DNA of 7,184 nt from Clostridiales bacterium (GCA_021202325.1 JAJQDF010000038.1:1-7184), one strand, 5' to 3'; positions 1 to 7,182 are shown, numbered from the stretch's first letter. Program-made: numbers and translations. Notes: generated from the letters alone by a model not told the origin.

Positions 1-108
1 TATGAGGCCATCATGAAATACGGTCCCGTTAAGGGGCTTTACCTCGCAATAAGACGGATTTTGAAATGCCATCCCTTCCATGAGGGCGGCTATGACCCGG
101 TACCTTGA
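1..108 (+). CDS. yidD: YidD, membrane protein insertion efficiency factor (3' end only)
   Basis: Reading from base 1 in frame 1 gives 35 residues and a TGA stop at 106-108; the start lies outside the window. The end of the product, with [13 protein letters not shown], matches the signature C-terminus of YidD (usual form CHPFHPGGYDPVP). The segment [13 protein letters not shown] before it fits the amphipathic, basic part of this small protein of about 70-90 residues. YidD is a small membrane-associated protein that assists YidC-dependent and Sec-dependent membrane insertion; its exact mechanism is not settled. It lies directly upstream of yidC, as in the classical rpmH-rnpA-yidD-yidC order, and the 55-nt gap to yidC shows no terminator, so co-transcription is likely. 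The fragment is too short for the ORF threshold but the motif makes the identification firm. Confidence 0.93.
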   Translation, partial: YEAIMKYGPVKGLYLAIRRILKCHPFHEGGYDPVP

Positions 109-146
109 TTGAGAGAAATTTATTTGATTCTTATTTTTGCAGTCTT

Positions 147-153
147 AAGGAGG
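147..153 (+). promoter_or_regulatory. Ribosome binding site of yidC
   Basis: AAGGAGG, a perfect Shine-Dalgarno sequence, ends 10 nt before the GTG at 164. It supports GTG as the start codon; no ATG occurs at a suitable distance. Confidence 0.85.
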
Positions 154-163
154 ACAACCCAAA

Positions 164-1285
164 GTGTTCAATTCATTATTTGCCGGTGCTCCGGTATTAC
201 TTGCGTCCAGAGGATCCGGAAGCCCCGGATTTATTGTAGGACCGATAGCTAAATTGCTTGGATTTTTCTATGACATTTTATTTAACTTAATTTATTCGTT
301 TACAGAAACAGGCTCACTTATTTTGGCGATTATTCTGTTTACGCTTATCATCAAGGTTATTCTTATGCCCCTTACCTATAATCAGCTTAAGGGTACATAC
401 AGAATGCAGAAGCTTCAGCCCGAAATGAACAAGATAAGAGCTAAATATGCGGGAAAAACCGATGAGGATTCCCAGAGAAGACTTCAGTTCGAATTACAGG
501 AATTTCAGAGAGAAAACGGCGCCAGCTCATTCGCAGGCTGCCTTCCTATGCTTATACAGCTCCCCATACTCTATGCGCTGTACTATATTTTCAATCAGCC
601 CTATGAATATGTTGGAGTTATCAACGAGGTTTACAGCGGCCTTGCCAACGGACTTTTGAATGTCGATGCGGCAACAAGAGTAGATGTTCTCACTCCGGTT
701 ATACAGTCGCTTAATCTTACCCAGACATCATTCGATGTTTCGTTATTCGACGATGTTCTTACAATTGTTAAGAACATGAGCGATACTCAGTGGAGCACAG
801 TTATCTCATCACTCGGTACATTAGGAAACGAGCTTACAGGCATACTTGCCCAGAAGCAGTCTATAGAGTATTTCTTCGGCTTAAACCTTGTATCTACGGC
901 GGGACTTAGATTTCCCGGCATAATTGTGCCTATTTGCGCAGGTCTTACTACATTCCTTTCAACATGGTACATGACAAAGAGACAGCAGCAGATGACCGGC
1001 GGCGGAGACAGCCAGGCCGAGCAGATGACAAAGACAATGAATACATCCATGAATATAGTAATGCCCATTATGATGGGTGTTATCACAATAAATGTGCCTG
1101 TGGCGCTTGGTGTTTACTGGTCGCTTTCAAACCTTTTCTCAGTTGTCCAGACATGGCTTATTTATAAGACACTCGGCAAGAGAGATGCCGAAGGCAGACT
1201 TGTATATAAGGACAAGAAGGATAAGAATAAGAAAGAACAAAAGCAGAGCACCATTGTGGACAGGAACAAATTTAATAAACAGTAA
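164..1285 (+). CDS. yidC: YidC/Oxa1-family membrane protein insertase
   Basis: Inserts and folds membrane proteins in the cytoplasmic membrane, alone or with SecYEG. The 373-residue product has the gram-positive (YidC2) plan. An N-terminal hydrophobic stretch (about 24-46) is followed by TM1 (about 51-71), a charged cytoplasmic hairpin (72-120), TM2 (about 124-145, with GCLPMLIQLPILYALY), TM3 (about 250-270) and TM4/TM5 (about 297-335), then a Lys-rich tail (339-373) as in insertases that contact ribosomes. The conserved positive charge in the TM1 groove, usually Arg, is Lys64 here. There is no Cys in the first 40 residues, so unlike Bacillus SpoIIIJ it is not a lipoprotein. The TM2-TM3 segment is unusually long, about 105 residues (146-250). 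GTG start is supported by AAGGAGG at 147-153. yidD lies upstream and jag follows after 12-18 nt. Confidence 0.96.
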   Translation: MFNSLFAGAPVLLASRGSGSPGFIVGPIAKLLGFFYDILFNLIYSFTETGSLILAIILFTLIIKVILMPLTYNQLKGTYRMQKLQPEMNKIRAKYAGKTDEDSQRRLQFELQEFQRENGASSFAGCLPMLIQLPILYALYYIFNQPYEYVGVINEVYSGLANGLLNVDAATRVDVLTPVIQSLNLTQTSFDVSLFDDVLTIVKNMSDTQWSTVISSLGTLGNELTGILAQKQSIEYFFGLNLVSTAGLRFPGIIVPICAGLTTFLSTWYMTKRQQQMTGGGDSQAEQMTKTMNTSMNIVMPIMMGVITINVPVALGVYWSLSNLFSVVQTWLIYKTLGKRDAEGRLVYKDKKDKNKKEQKQSTIVDRNKFNKQ

Positions 1286-1303
1286 AGAAGGGAGCAGGTG
1301 ACA

Positions 1304-1990
1304 GTGGACGCAGTTCAAAAGACAGGAAAAACAGTTGATGAAGCTGTCAGTGCGGCGCTTAGTGAACTTGGCATAGTTAAAGAAGAAGCGGATATAGAAA
1401 TTATAGAGGAAGGCTCCAAAGGATTTTTAGGAGTTTTCGGAGCCAAGGATGCCGTTGTAAAAGTAAAGAGAAAATTTGATCCCGAAAGAATAGCTAAGAC
1501 ATTCCTTAAGGAAATGTTCATAGCCATGGGATTTATAGTAAATATCGAAACAGAGCTTAAGGACAGACACCTTAATATTAAGATTAGCGGCGACGATATG
1601 GGCGTTATCATCGGAAAAAGAGGACAGACTCTTGATTCCATACAGTACCTTGTTAACCTTGCAGTAAACAAGGGCACAGCGCCTTATATAAGCGTTACCA
1701 TCGATACTGAAAACTACAGGGAAAGAAGAAAGGAAACCCTTGAGAGCCTTGCCCATAACCTTGCAAGAAAGGTTAAGCATACCGGCAAGAATGTTGTTCT
1801 TGAGCCTATGAACCCCTACGAGAGAAGAATTATACATTCGGCTCTCCAAAACGACAGATATGTAACAACATATTCTGAGGGTGAGGAACCCTATAGAAAC
1901 GTTGTTATCACATTGAAAGACAAGAGCGAGAGAGTAAATAACAGAGATTACAGATACTCCAAAGCAGACAAAACCGAAAGCAATAAGTAA
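1304..1990 (+). CDS. jag: Jag/KhpB RNA-binding protein (Jag_N, KH and R3H domains)
   Basis: Single-stranded nucleic-acid-binding protein, also called KhpB or EloR in some Bacillota, where it partners with KhpA and affects cell elongation and division. Numbered from the upstream GTG at 1298, the Jag_N domain is about 3-55 with its KGFLGVFG motif (41-48). The KH domain is about 75-152 with GxxG loop GKRG at 106-109, and the R3H domain about 153-208 with the R-x3-H signature at Arg176/His180. The tail (209-230) is charged. Start choice: GTG codons lie at 1298 and 1304. The GGAG at 1291-1294 is only 3 nt from the first but 9 nt from the second, so 1304 (228 residues) is preferred. The protein is normal length. 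It follows yidC at once and is probably translated from the same mRNA; a hairpin terminator lies after it. Confidence 0.94.
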   Translation: MDAVQKTGKTVDEAVSAALSELGIVKEEADIEIIEEGSKGFLGVFGAKDAVVKVKRKFDPERIAKTFLKEMFIAMGFIVNIETELKDRHLNIKISGDDMGVIIGKRGQTLDSIQYLVNLAVNKGTAPYISVTIDTENYRERRKETLESLAHNLARKVKHTGKNVVLEPMNPYERRIIHSALQNDRYVTTYSEGEEPYRNVVITLKDKSERVNNRDYRYSKADKTESNK

Positions 1991-1999
1991 TAAACGAAC

Positions 2000-2031
2000 A
2001 TGCCCGATAGTAAACATCTATCGGGCATTTT
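2000..2031 (+). terminator. Intrinsic terminator after jag
   Basis: The perfect 11-bp stem ATGCCCGATAG / CTATCGGGCAT (2000-2010 with 2018-2028) closes a 7-nt loop, TAAACAT, and runs into TTTT (2028-2031). The stem is GC-rich in the middle and sits 10 nt after the jag stop. The T run is short and broken by GG, so termination may be partial and some transcripts may read into mnmE. No clear promoter is visible between the hairpin and mnmE. Confidence 0.75.
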
Positions 2032-2049
2032 GGATATGAGGAATGACCT

Positions 2050-3444
2050 ATGAAAAATATATATCTTAACGATGCCATCGCCGCCATATCAACTGCCCAG
2101 GGGAACGGCGGTATAGGAATAGTTAGAATAAGCGGCAGGGACAGCATGGACATTGCCGATAAAATATTTAAAGCGGCAGACGGTGCCAAAATAAAGGATA
2201 AAAAATCCCATACAATAACCTACGGCGAGGTTGTAGATCCCAAGACCGGAGAAGTAATAGACGAGGCCCTACTTATGCTTATGCTCTCCCCCAGGACATA
2301 TACTAGGGAGGATGTTGTTGAAATAAACTGCCACGGCGGATTTCATGTTACAAATAAGGTGCTGGAGGTTGTGCTGAACAGCGGCGCAAGGCTTGCCGAG
2401 CCGGGCGAGTTCACAAAGCGAGCATTCTTAAACGGCAGAATTGACCTTACCCAAGCCGAGGCCGTTATGGATGTAATAGAGAGCAAAACTGAGCTTTCCA
2501 GAAGAACGGCTGTAAATCAGCTTGGCGGCAGTGTAAAGGAAAAGGTACATGAACTAAGGGAGGAAATTCTCGATATGATTGCGGCAATTGAGGCCGCCAT
2601 AGACTATCCCGAGCATGATGTGGAGGAAGAAACCCGAAGCGAAATGCACAGCCGTACAACTAAGCTTAAGGCCGAAATAAATAAGCTTCTTGAGTCGGCC
2701 GACATGGGCAGGATAATAAGAGAAGGCGCCGAGGCAGTTATACTCGGCAAGCCCAATGTGGGAAAAAGCTCACTGCTGAATCTTCTGCTTATGGAGGACA
2801 GAGCCATTGTTACGGATATTCCGGGAACAACAAGGGATACGGTGGAGGAATATATGAATCTCGGCGGAGTTCCGGTGAAAATAGTCGATACCGCCGGAAT
2901 AAGGGAAACTGCCGACACAGTGGAGAAGATCGGTGTTGAAAAATCCATGAAGCGTGCCGAGGAGGCCGATATAATATTCATGATGCTGGATGCTTCCCTG
3001 CCCCTTACCGATGAGGATATGGAAATTCTCGATTTCATAAAGGATAAGCGTGCAATAATACTTGTAAATAAAACCGATGTCGGCAATGTTATTGACATTG
3101 ACATTCTGCGTGAATATACTGACATAAGAAATATAATTTTTGTCTCGGTTAAGGAAAACACCGGCATGAACAAGCTGACGGAAAGATTTAAGAAAATGTT
3201 CCTAAACGGCGATATAGAGTCCAAGGAAAGCGTGCTTATAAGCAACACAAGACACAAAAATATGCTTTTCAAGGCCGAAGAAGCGCTGAATAGAGCCCTT
3301 GTTACAATTGACAGCGGTATGCCTGAGGATTTCATATCCATGGATTTGCAGGATGCTCTTAACGCCTTGGGTGAGATAACCGGAGACAGTGTTGACGACG
3401 AAATAATAGACAGAATATTTACAAGATTCTGCTTGGGCAAATAA
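2050..3444 (+). CDS. mnmE: tRNA modification GTPase MnmE (TrmE)
   Basis: GTPase that with MnmG adds the aminomethyl or carboxymethylaminomethyl group to C5 of the wobble uridine (U34) of certain tRNAs, in the cytoplasm. The 464-residue length is normal. The N-terminal tetrahydrofolate-binding domain is about 1-121 and includes the [15 protein letters not shown] motif. A helical domain surrounds an inserted G domain at about 220-375. G-domain motifs are complete: P-loop GKPNVGKSS (233-241), G2 IPGTTRDT (257-264), G3 DTAG (280-283) and G4 NKTD (340-343). The C-terminus ends with FCLGK (460-464), whose Cys is the conserved catalytic residue of the family. ATG at 2050 is served by TGAGGAA at 2037-2043. 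mnmG starts 13 nt after the stop, as expected for the two subunits of one complex. Confidence 0.98.
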   Translation: MKNIYLNDAIAAISTAQGNGGIGIVRISGRDSMDIADKIFKAADGAKIKDKKSHTITYGEVVDPKTGEVIDEALLMLMLSPRTYTREDVVEINCHGGFHVTNKVLEVVLNSGARLAEPGEFTKRAFLNGRIDLTQAEAVMDVIESKTELSRRTAVNQLGGSVKEKVHELREEILDMIAAIEAAIDYPEHDVEEETRSEMHSRTTKLKAEINKLLESADMGRIIREGAEAVILGKPNVGKSSLLNLLLMEDRAIVTDIPGTTRDTVEEYMNLGGVPVKIVDTAGIRETADTVEKIGVEKSMKRAEEADIIFMMLDASLPLTDEDMEILDFIKDKRAIILVNKTDVGNVIDIDILREYTDIRNIIFVSVKENTGMNKLTERFKKMFLNGDIESKESVLISNTRHKNMLFKAEEALNRALVTIDSGMPEDFISMDLQDALNALGEITGDSVDDEIIDRIFTRFCLGK

Positions 3445-3448
3445 GGAG
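3443..3448 (+). promoter_or_regulatory. Ribosome binding site of mnmG, overlapping the mnmE stop codon
   Basis: AAGGAG overlaps the TAA stop of mnmE (3442-3444) and ends 9 nt before the mnmG ATG at 3458. This arrangement favours translational coupling, which would help keep the two subunits balanced. Confidence 0.8.
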
Positions 3449-3457
3449 AGTGAAATA

Positions 3458-5344
3458 ATGTCTTATTTAGCGGAAGAAGCTGACGTAATAGTTGTGGGAG
3501 CAGGCCATGCCGGATGCGAGGCTGCCCTTGCTTCGGCCAGAATGGGGCTTAGAACAATTATATTCGCCATTAGCCTTGACAGTATCGCCATGATGCCCTG
3601 TAACCCCAGTATCGGCGGAAGCTCCAAGGGACATTTGGTCAGGGAGATAGATGCTCTCGGCGGCGAAATGGGAAAAAATATAGACAAAACATATATACAG
3701 ACAAAGATGCTCAACACCGACAAGGGACCGGCGGTATATTCGCTGAGGGCCCAGGCTGATAAGGGCAGATATTCCAGGGAGATGAAAAGAACCCTTGAAC
3801 AGACTGAGAACCTGTTTATCCGTCAGGGCGAGGTTTCGAAGGTCGTTGTTGAGGACGGCGAGGTAAAGGGAATAATGACATCCTCCGATGCTTTCTACAG
3901 CGCCAAGGCCGTTGTTCTTTGCATGGGAACATATATGAAGGCAAGATGTCTTTACGGCGAAACCATAGTATACAGCGGCCCCAACGGACTTATGCCGGCA
4001 ACTCAGCTGAGCCAGTCGCTGCTTGATTTGGGAATAACGCTCTACCGCTTCAAAACCGGAACACCGGCCAGAATTGACGGCAGAACAATGGATTTCTCTA
4101 AAATGATACCCCAGTACGGCGACGAAAACATTGTGCCCTTCTCATTTGAGAACACTGCCGACGATATACGCAGGGATCAGGTAAAATGCTATCTCACATA
4201 TACCAACGAGAATACCCACCAGCTCATAAGGGATAACCTCCACCGCTCGGCAATGTACGGCGGACTGATACAGGGAACGGGCCCCAGGTACTGCCCTTCC
4301 ATAGAGGATAAGGTTGTGCGCTTTGCCGATAAGGAAAGACACCAGATATTCATTGAGCCCGAGGGTGAAAACACCGACGAGATGTATATACAGGGAATGT
4401 CAACATCCCTTCCCGAGGAGGTTCAGGTGCAGATGTACAGAACGCTCCCCGGCATGGAGAACTGCCGTATAATGCGTAACGCCTACGCCATAGAGTATGA
4501 CTGCATAGATGCAACCCAGCTTAAGCTGAGTTTGGAATTTAAAAATATAAGGGGACTTTTCAGCGCCGGCCAGTTCAACGGAAGCTCCGGCTATGAGGAG
4601 GCCGCCGCCCAGGGACTTATAGGCGGAATAAATGCGGCCAGATATATACAGGGAAAGGAGCCGCTTATACTTGATCGTTCCGAGGCCTATACCGGCGTTC
4701 TCATTGATGACCTTGTTACAAGGGGAAGCAAAGAACCCTATAGGATGATGACTTCCCGTGCGGAGTACCGCCTGCTCTTAAGACAGGATAATGCCGACGA
4801 AAGATTGACCGAAAAGGGACACGATGTTGGACTTATTTCCGACGAGAGATACGAAAAATTCCTCAAAAAGATGGATATGATAAATGCCGAAATTGAGAGG
4901 GTTTCCGCCATAACGATAACGCCTAAGGACGAGGTTCAGGCGCTTTTGGATGAATATAATAGTACAAGGCTGAAATCCGGAGTTAAGCTTTCCGATCTTA
5001 TAAAACGTCCGGAGCTGGATTATTTTAAGCTGGAAACGATAGATACTAACCGCCCTGACCTGCCCTACGATGTTAAGGAAGAGGTAAACATAAAGATAAA
5101 ATACGAGGGCTATATTAAACAGCAGATGAACCAGGTCAGCCAGTTCAAAAAGCTGGAAAATAAACGCCTGCCCGAGGATATAGACTACAAAGAAATTAAA
5201 AATCTCAGGCTGGAGGCCATACAGAAGCTGAACAATATCCGTCCGGCATCCATTGGCCAGGCTTCGAGAATAACCGGAGTTTCCCCTGCAGATATAACGG
5301 TGCTTTTGATTTATTTGGAACAAAACAAGAAAAGGAGCGAGTAA
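3458..5344 (+). CDS. mnmG: tRNA uridine-5-carboxymethylaminomethyl(34) synthesis enzyme MnmG (GidA)
   Basis: FAD- and NADH-dependent partner of MnmE in wobble uridine modification. The 628-residue protein has full family length. The Rossmann FAD-binding motif GAGHAGCE is at 14-21, followed by the MnmG region with [10 protein letters not shown] (Cys48) and the [16 protein letters not shown] signature. The second conserved Cys is Cys279 in [11 protein letters not shown], at the position of E. coli Cys277. A further FAD motif with [18 protein letters not shown] is at 369-386. The C-terminal helical domain (about 545-628, with KYEGYIKQQ and [20 protein letters not shown]) binds MnmE and tRNA. No key residue is missing. 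The gene is 13 nt downstream of mnmE and its stop lies 1 nt before the rsmG ATG, so the three genes form one operon. Confidence 0.98.
   Translation: MSYLAEEADVIVVGAGHAGCEAALASARMGLRTIIFAISLDSIAMMPCNPSIGGSSKGHLVREIDALGGEMGKNIDKTYIQTKMLNTDKGPAVYSLRAQADKGRYSREMKRTLEQTENLFIRQGEVSKVVVEDGEVKGIMTSSDAFYSAKAVVLCMGTYMKARCLYGETIVYSGPNGLMPATQLSQSLLDLGITLYRFKTGTPARIDGRTMDFSKMIPQYGDENIVPFSFENTADDIRRDQVKCYLTYTNENTHQLIRDNLHRSAMYGGLIQGTGPRYCPSIEDKVVRFADKERHQIFIEPEGENTDEMYIQGMSTSLPEEVQVQMYRTLPGMENCRIMRNAYAIEYDCIDATQLKLSLEFKNIRGLFSAGQFNGSSGYEEAAAQGLIGGINAARYIQGKEPLILDRSEAYTGVLIDDLVTRGSKEPYRMMTSRAEYRLLLRQDNADERLTEKGHDVGLISDERYEKFLKKMDMINAEIERVSAITITPKDEVQALLDEYNSTRLKSGVKLSDLIKRPELDYFKLETIDTNRPDLPYDVKEEVNIKIKYEGYIKQQMNQVSQFKKLENKRLPEDIDYKEIKNLRLEAIQKLNNIRPASIGQASRITGVSPADITVLLIYLEQNKKRSE
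5332..5337 (+). promoter_or_regulatory. Ribosome binding site of rsmG inside the mnmG 3' end
   Basis: AAGGAG lies within the last codons of mnmG, 8 nt before the rsmG ATG at 5346. The mnmG stop (5342-5344) falls between the two, so rsmG translation is probably coupled to mnmG. Confidence 0.8.
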
Positions 5345-5345
5345 T

Positions 5346-6065
5346 ATGTCCCCCTTGGAGAGCCTGCTTTTTGAAAGCTGCCGAAAAATAAATGTCGATT
5401 TGAGCGAAAAACAGATAAAGCAGTTCATGGACTATAAGGACATGCTGCTGGAATGGAACGAAAAAATGAATCTCACCGCCATAACCGATGAAAGGGAGAT
5501 AATACTGAAGCACTTTGTGGACTGTCTTGTGCTTATGGGAAGCGCCGATTTTGCGGGCAAAACAGTAATAGATGTGGGAACCGGCGCCGGTTTTCCCAGC
5601 GTTCCCGTTAAGATTGCTTGCCCCGATGCCGATGTAACCCTTTTGGACTCCCTTGCTAAGAGGATAACATTCCTGAATGAGCTTAAAGCCAAGCTGAATT
5701 TGGAAAATACAACATGCATCCATATGAGGGCCGAGGATGGCGGTGCAGATAAAAATCTGAGGGAAAGCTTTGATTTCTGCGTGTCCAGAGCCGTGGCGAA
5801 TTTGGCGGTGCTGAGTGAATACTGCCTGCCCTTCGTAAAGGTCGGCGGAGAATTCATATCAATGAAAGGGCCGGATGTCACCGATGAGCTGAACGAGGCC
5901 AAAAAGGCAGTAAAAATTCTCGGCGGAGAAATTGTCGAGGTTAAAACGGCGGTTATCCCCGAAACGGATATAACCCATAGCCTTGTGGTAATAAAAAAGG
6001 TGAAGCCCACTCCTTCAAAATATCCCAGAAAGGCCGGAAAGGCCAAAAAAGAGCCCATAATGTGA
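5346..6065 (+). CDS. rsmG: 16S rRNA (guanine(527)-N7)-methyltransferase RsmG (GidB)
   Basis: SAM-dependent methyltransferase that makes m7G527 (E. coli numbering) in 16S rRNA; loss of this enzyme in other bacteria gives low-level streptomycin resistance. The 239-residue length is normal. Visible motifs in order are MNLTAIT (41-47), HFVDCL (56-61), SAM-binding DVGTGAGFP (76-84), LDSLAKR (100-106), SRAVANL (147-153), MKG (173-175) and the basic C-terminal signature KYPRKAG (225-231). Two signature positions differ from the usual text: HFxDSL reads HFVDCL, and GFPGIP reads GFPSVP. Both are mild, so activity is expected. The start is 1 nt after the mnmG stop. No terminator with a T run follows, so transcripts could read into the noc/parB-like gene. 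Confidence 0.97.
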   Translation: MSPLESLLFESCRKINVDLSEKQIKQFMDYKDMLLEWNEKMNLTAITDEREIILKHFVDCLVLMGSADFAGKTVIDVGTGAGFPSVPVKIACPDADVTLLDSLAKRITFLNELKAKLNLENTTCIHMRAEDGGADKNLRESFDFCVSRAVANLAVLSEYCLPFVKVGGEFISMKGPDVTDELNEAKKAVKILGGEIVEVKTAVIPETDITHSLVVIKKVKPTPSKYPRKAGKAKKEPIM

Positions 6066-6074
6066 GGTTTTCGG

Positions 6075-6087
6075 GCAAATGATTTGC
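6075..6087. repeat. 13-bp palindrome GCAAAT-G-ATTTGC
   Basis: Perfect 6-bp arms around one central G, 10 nt after the rsmG stop and about 25 nt before the first -10-like box at 6112. There is no T run after it, so it is not a normal terminator. It could be a protein-binding site or chance; no family can be named. Confidence 0.35.
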
Positions 6088-6111
6088 TGAAATTTGGACT
6101 AAAAAAGAATG

Positions 6112-6180
6112 TATAATAATAATCTCCTTTGTGTGAAGATGGTATAATGATATTAAATTATGGCAATATCGCTATATAAT
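6112..6180 (+). promoter_or_regulatory. Candidate promoter region of the noc/parB-like gene: three TATAAT boxes
   Basis: Exact TATAAT hexamers occur at 6112-6117, 6143-6148 and 6175-6180, spaced 31 and 32 nt apart. The middle one has the extended -10 form TGGTATAAT (6140-6148) and is the best candidate, with a start expected near 6155. None has a convincing TTGACA at 16-18 nt; TTGGAC at 6094-6099 is too close (12 nt) to the first box. The area is AT-rich, so some boxes may be chance. An inverted repeat GATATT / AATATC (6149-6154, 6165-6170) lies around the expected start and might be an operator. Confidence 0.4.
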
Positions 6181-6198
6181 GGAAATACAAAGGAGGTT
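6121..6198 (+). promoter_or_regulatory. Possible hairpin hiding the noc/parB-like ribosome binding site
   Basis: CTCCTTTGT at 6124-6132 is the exact reverse complement of ACAAAGGAG at 6187-6195, which contains the Shine-Dalgarno sequence of the gene starting at 6204. The pairing extends to 14 bp (6121-6134 with 6185-6198) if two G-U pairs are allowed, leaving a 50-nt loop that includes two of the -10-like boxes. RNAs begun upstream would carry the anti-SD copy; RNAs begun from the middle box would not. The structure is seen in the sequence, the regulation is inference. Confidence 0.4.
6189..6196 (+). promoter_or_regulatory. Ribosome binding site of the noc/parB-like gene
   Basis: AAAGGAGG ends 7 nt before the GTG at 6204, which decides the start. 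The later ATG at 6228 has AAGGA only 1 nt away, too close to work. Confidence 0.85.
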
Positions 6199-6203
6199 TT
6201 TTT

Positions 6204-7010
6204 GTGCCCATACAGCTTTTTAAGGAAATGGCAAACGAAATAAGTATAATCGAGCTTCCCATAGAGGAAATAAAGCCCAGCCCCTACCGCCAGAGAAAGT
6301 ACATAGATTTTTATTCATTGAACCGCCTGACGGAATCCATAAGAAAATACGGCGTGCTGCAGCCCATAACGGTGAGGGTTGTGAACGGCAGACATTATGA
6401 GATTGTGGCCGGGGAAAAAAGGCTTAGAGCGGCTAGGGCTGCCGGAATGGAGAGTATACCCTGTGTGTTTATAGATGCCGATGAGGAGGAAAGTGCCGTG
6501 TTCGCCTTCACAGAAAATCTGCAGAGGAAAAATCTGAGCTTCCTAGAGGAGGCCGAGGGGTGCCGCTCGCTTATGAAGGATTTCGGAATGACGGCGGAGG
6601 AAATATCAATGAAAACCGGGATACCCTTGACGGTAATAAATACCCGAATGAAGATACTCGATATGCCGGAGGAGGCACTGCGGCTTATAATGGAGAACGA
6701 AATCGACGAGGATAGCGTGAAGGCGGTAATAAGGATACCGGATGACGAACTGAGGCTTACAGCATTGAGAGAAATAGTTGAGCAGGACATGACTGTGAAA
6801 AAATCTGAGGATTATGTGGATAAAATTTTATTCTGTATGCGTTTCGGTAGCCATTCGCAGAATATAAAGGCTACAATAAAAGATATGAAAATATTCACTA
6901 ATTCCATAAAACAAACGGTGGAGATGGCAAGGAATGCGGGGATTCCGGCATATTATGATGCAACAGAAAATGAGAATGAGCTTATAATAAATATAAAAAT
7001 TTTATCGTGA
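6204..7010 (+). CDS. noc: ParB/Noc-family DNA-binding CTPase, probably Noc-like
   Basis: ParB-family proteins load onto DNA at a specific site and slide as CTP-bound clamps; Spo0J/ParB acts in chromosome partition, Noc in nucleoid occlusion. The 268-residue product has the ParB N-domain (about 14-120) with QPITVR (53-58), the CTP-binding motif GEKRLRA (70-76; usual GERRxRA) and ENLQRKNLSFLEEA (104-117). A helix-turn-helix follows at about 129-160. The C-terminal dimer region (223-268) resembles Bacillus Noc (TIKDMKIFTNSIKQTVEMARNAG-like, ending in alternating Ile). Location after rsmG matches noc in Bacillus. The recognition helix is unusual: the four positions that distinguish ParB from Noc carry Leu142, Arg148, Asp153 and Asp170, unlike either. 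The first residues, MPIQLFKEM, could form a short membrane-binding helix. It could instead be a ParB paralogue; no parA is seen. Confidence 0.85.
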   Translation: MPIQLFKEMANEISIIELPIEEIKPSPYRQRKYIDFYSLNRLTESIRKYGVLQPITVRVVNGRHYEIVAGEKRLRAARAAGMESIPCVFIDADEEESAVFAFTENLQRKNLSFLEEAEGCRSLMKDFGMTAEEISMKTGIPLTVINTRMKILDMPEEALRLIMENEIDEDSVKAVIRIPDDELRLTALREIVEQDMTVKKSEDYVDKILFCMRFGSHSQNIKATIKDMKIFTNSIKQTVEMARNAGIPAYYDATENENELIINIKILS

Positions 7011-7021
7011 AATGTAAAACC

Positions 7022-7038
7022 TTGAGGCTCTGCCTCAA
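7022..7038. repeat. Triloop palindrome A
   Basis: TTGAGGC-TCT-GCCTCAA: a perfect 7-bp stem with a 3-nt loop, 11 nt after the noc stop. It is followed by ACTCCG, which joins it to the next palindrome. No T run follows, so it is not a classical terminator, though it may stabilise or end the mRNA. Confidence 0.75.
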
Positions 7039-7044
7039 ACTCCG

Positions 7045-7063
7045 CCAAAGACTTCGTCTCTGG
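7045..7063. repeat. Triloop palindrome B
   Basis: CCAAAGAC-TTC-GTCTCTGG: 8-bp stem with one A-C mismatch and a 3-nt loop. It is the centre of the 25-nt module 7043-7067, which is 18/25 identical to the reverse complement of 7160-7184 (palindrome E). Confidence 0.75.
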
Positions 7064-7070
7064 ACTCACC

Positions 7071-7089
7071 AGAAAAACTTCGTTTTTCT
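7071..7089. repeat. Triloop palindrome C
   Basis: AGAAAAAC-TTC-GTTTTTCT: a perfect 8-bp stem with the same TTC loop as B. It starts with CACCAG (7067-7072), the same opening as the reverse-strand module E, and ends with ATTACACC. Confidence 0.75.
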
Positions 7090-7107
7090 ATTACACCAAA
7101 TTTTAGT

Positions 7108-7117
7108 TTATCGATAA
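7108..7117. repeat. 10-bp palindrome TTATCGATAA between the two palindrome groups
   Basis: Perfect even palindrome in the AT-rich centre (7098-7130) that separates palindromes A-C from the oppositely oriented D-E. It may be a protein site or the core of the repeat cluster; it could also be chance in AT-rich DNA. Confidence 0.4.
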
Positions 7118-7136
7118 TTCAAATATAATAGGCCAA

Positions 7137-7153
7137 GGAAAACGCAGTTTTCC
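7137..7153. repeat. Triloop palindrome D
   Basis: GGAAAAC-GCA-GTTTTCC: a perfect 7-bp stem with a 3-nt loop. The spacer to E contains AGAGT, the reverse complement of the ACTCT that follows the modules on the other strand, so D and E read in the minus direction. Confidence 0.75.
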
Positions 7154-7163
7154 GTAGAAGAGT

Positions 7164-7182
7164 CCAGGGATGATATCCCTGG
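7164..7182. repeat. Triloop palindrome E, array probably continues past the window
   Basis: CCAGGGAT-GAT-ATCCCTGG: a perfect 8-bp stem with a 3-nt loop. Read on the minus strand it starts with CACC at the very end of the window and ends with GGACTC, the same frame as module B. The CACC edge suggests that another module may follow beyond base 7184. Confidence 0.75.

Noticed and set aside
109..163. Promoter or RNA element between yidD and yidC
   Set aside because: The 55-nt gap is AT-rich, with only the yidC ribosome binding site recognisable; no convincing -35/-10 pair or stem is present.
910..923. Match of 11/14 to the Noc-binding sequence ATTTCCCGGGAAAT inside yidC
   Set aside because: The right half is broken, the bases are explained by conserved coding (Arg-Phe-Pro-Gly-Ile), and the local Noc-like protein lacks the residues that read this site.
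787..1086. Open frames on the minus strand within yidC, jag, mnmE, mnmG, rsmG and noc
   Set aside because: They lie fully opposite strongly conserved genes, have no suitable ribosome binding sites and encode low-complexity Ser/Ile/Phe-rich products typical of antisense shadows.
6053..6076. GCCC...GGGC pairing after rsmG as a terminator
   Set aside because: The stem is only 4 bp, the loop is long, and no T run follows.
6999..7014. Possible parS half-site (CGTGAAA) at the end of the noc/parB-like gene
   Set aside because: Only about 10 of 16 positions fit the parS consensus, and the left half does not match.
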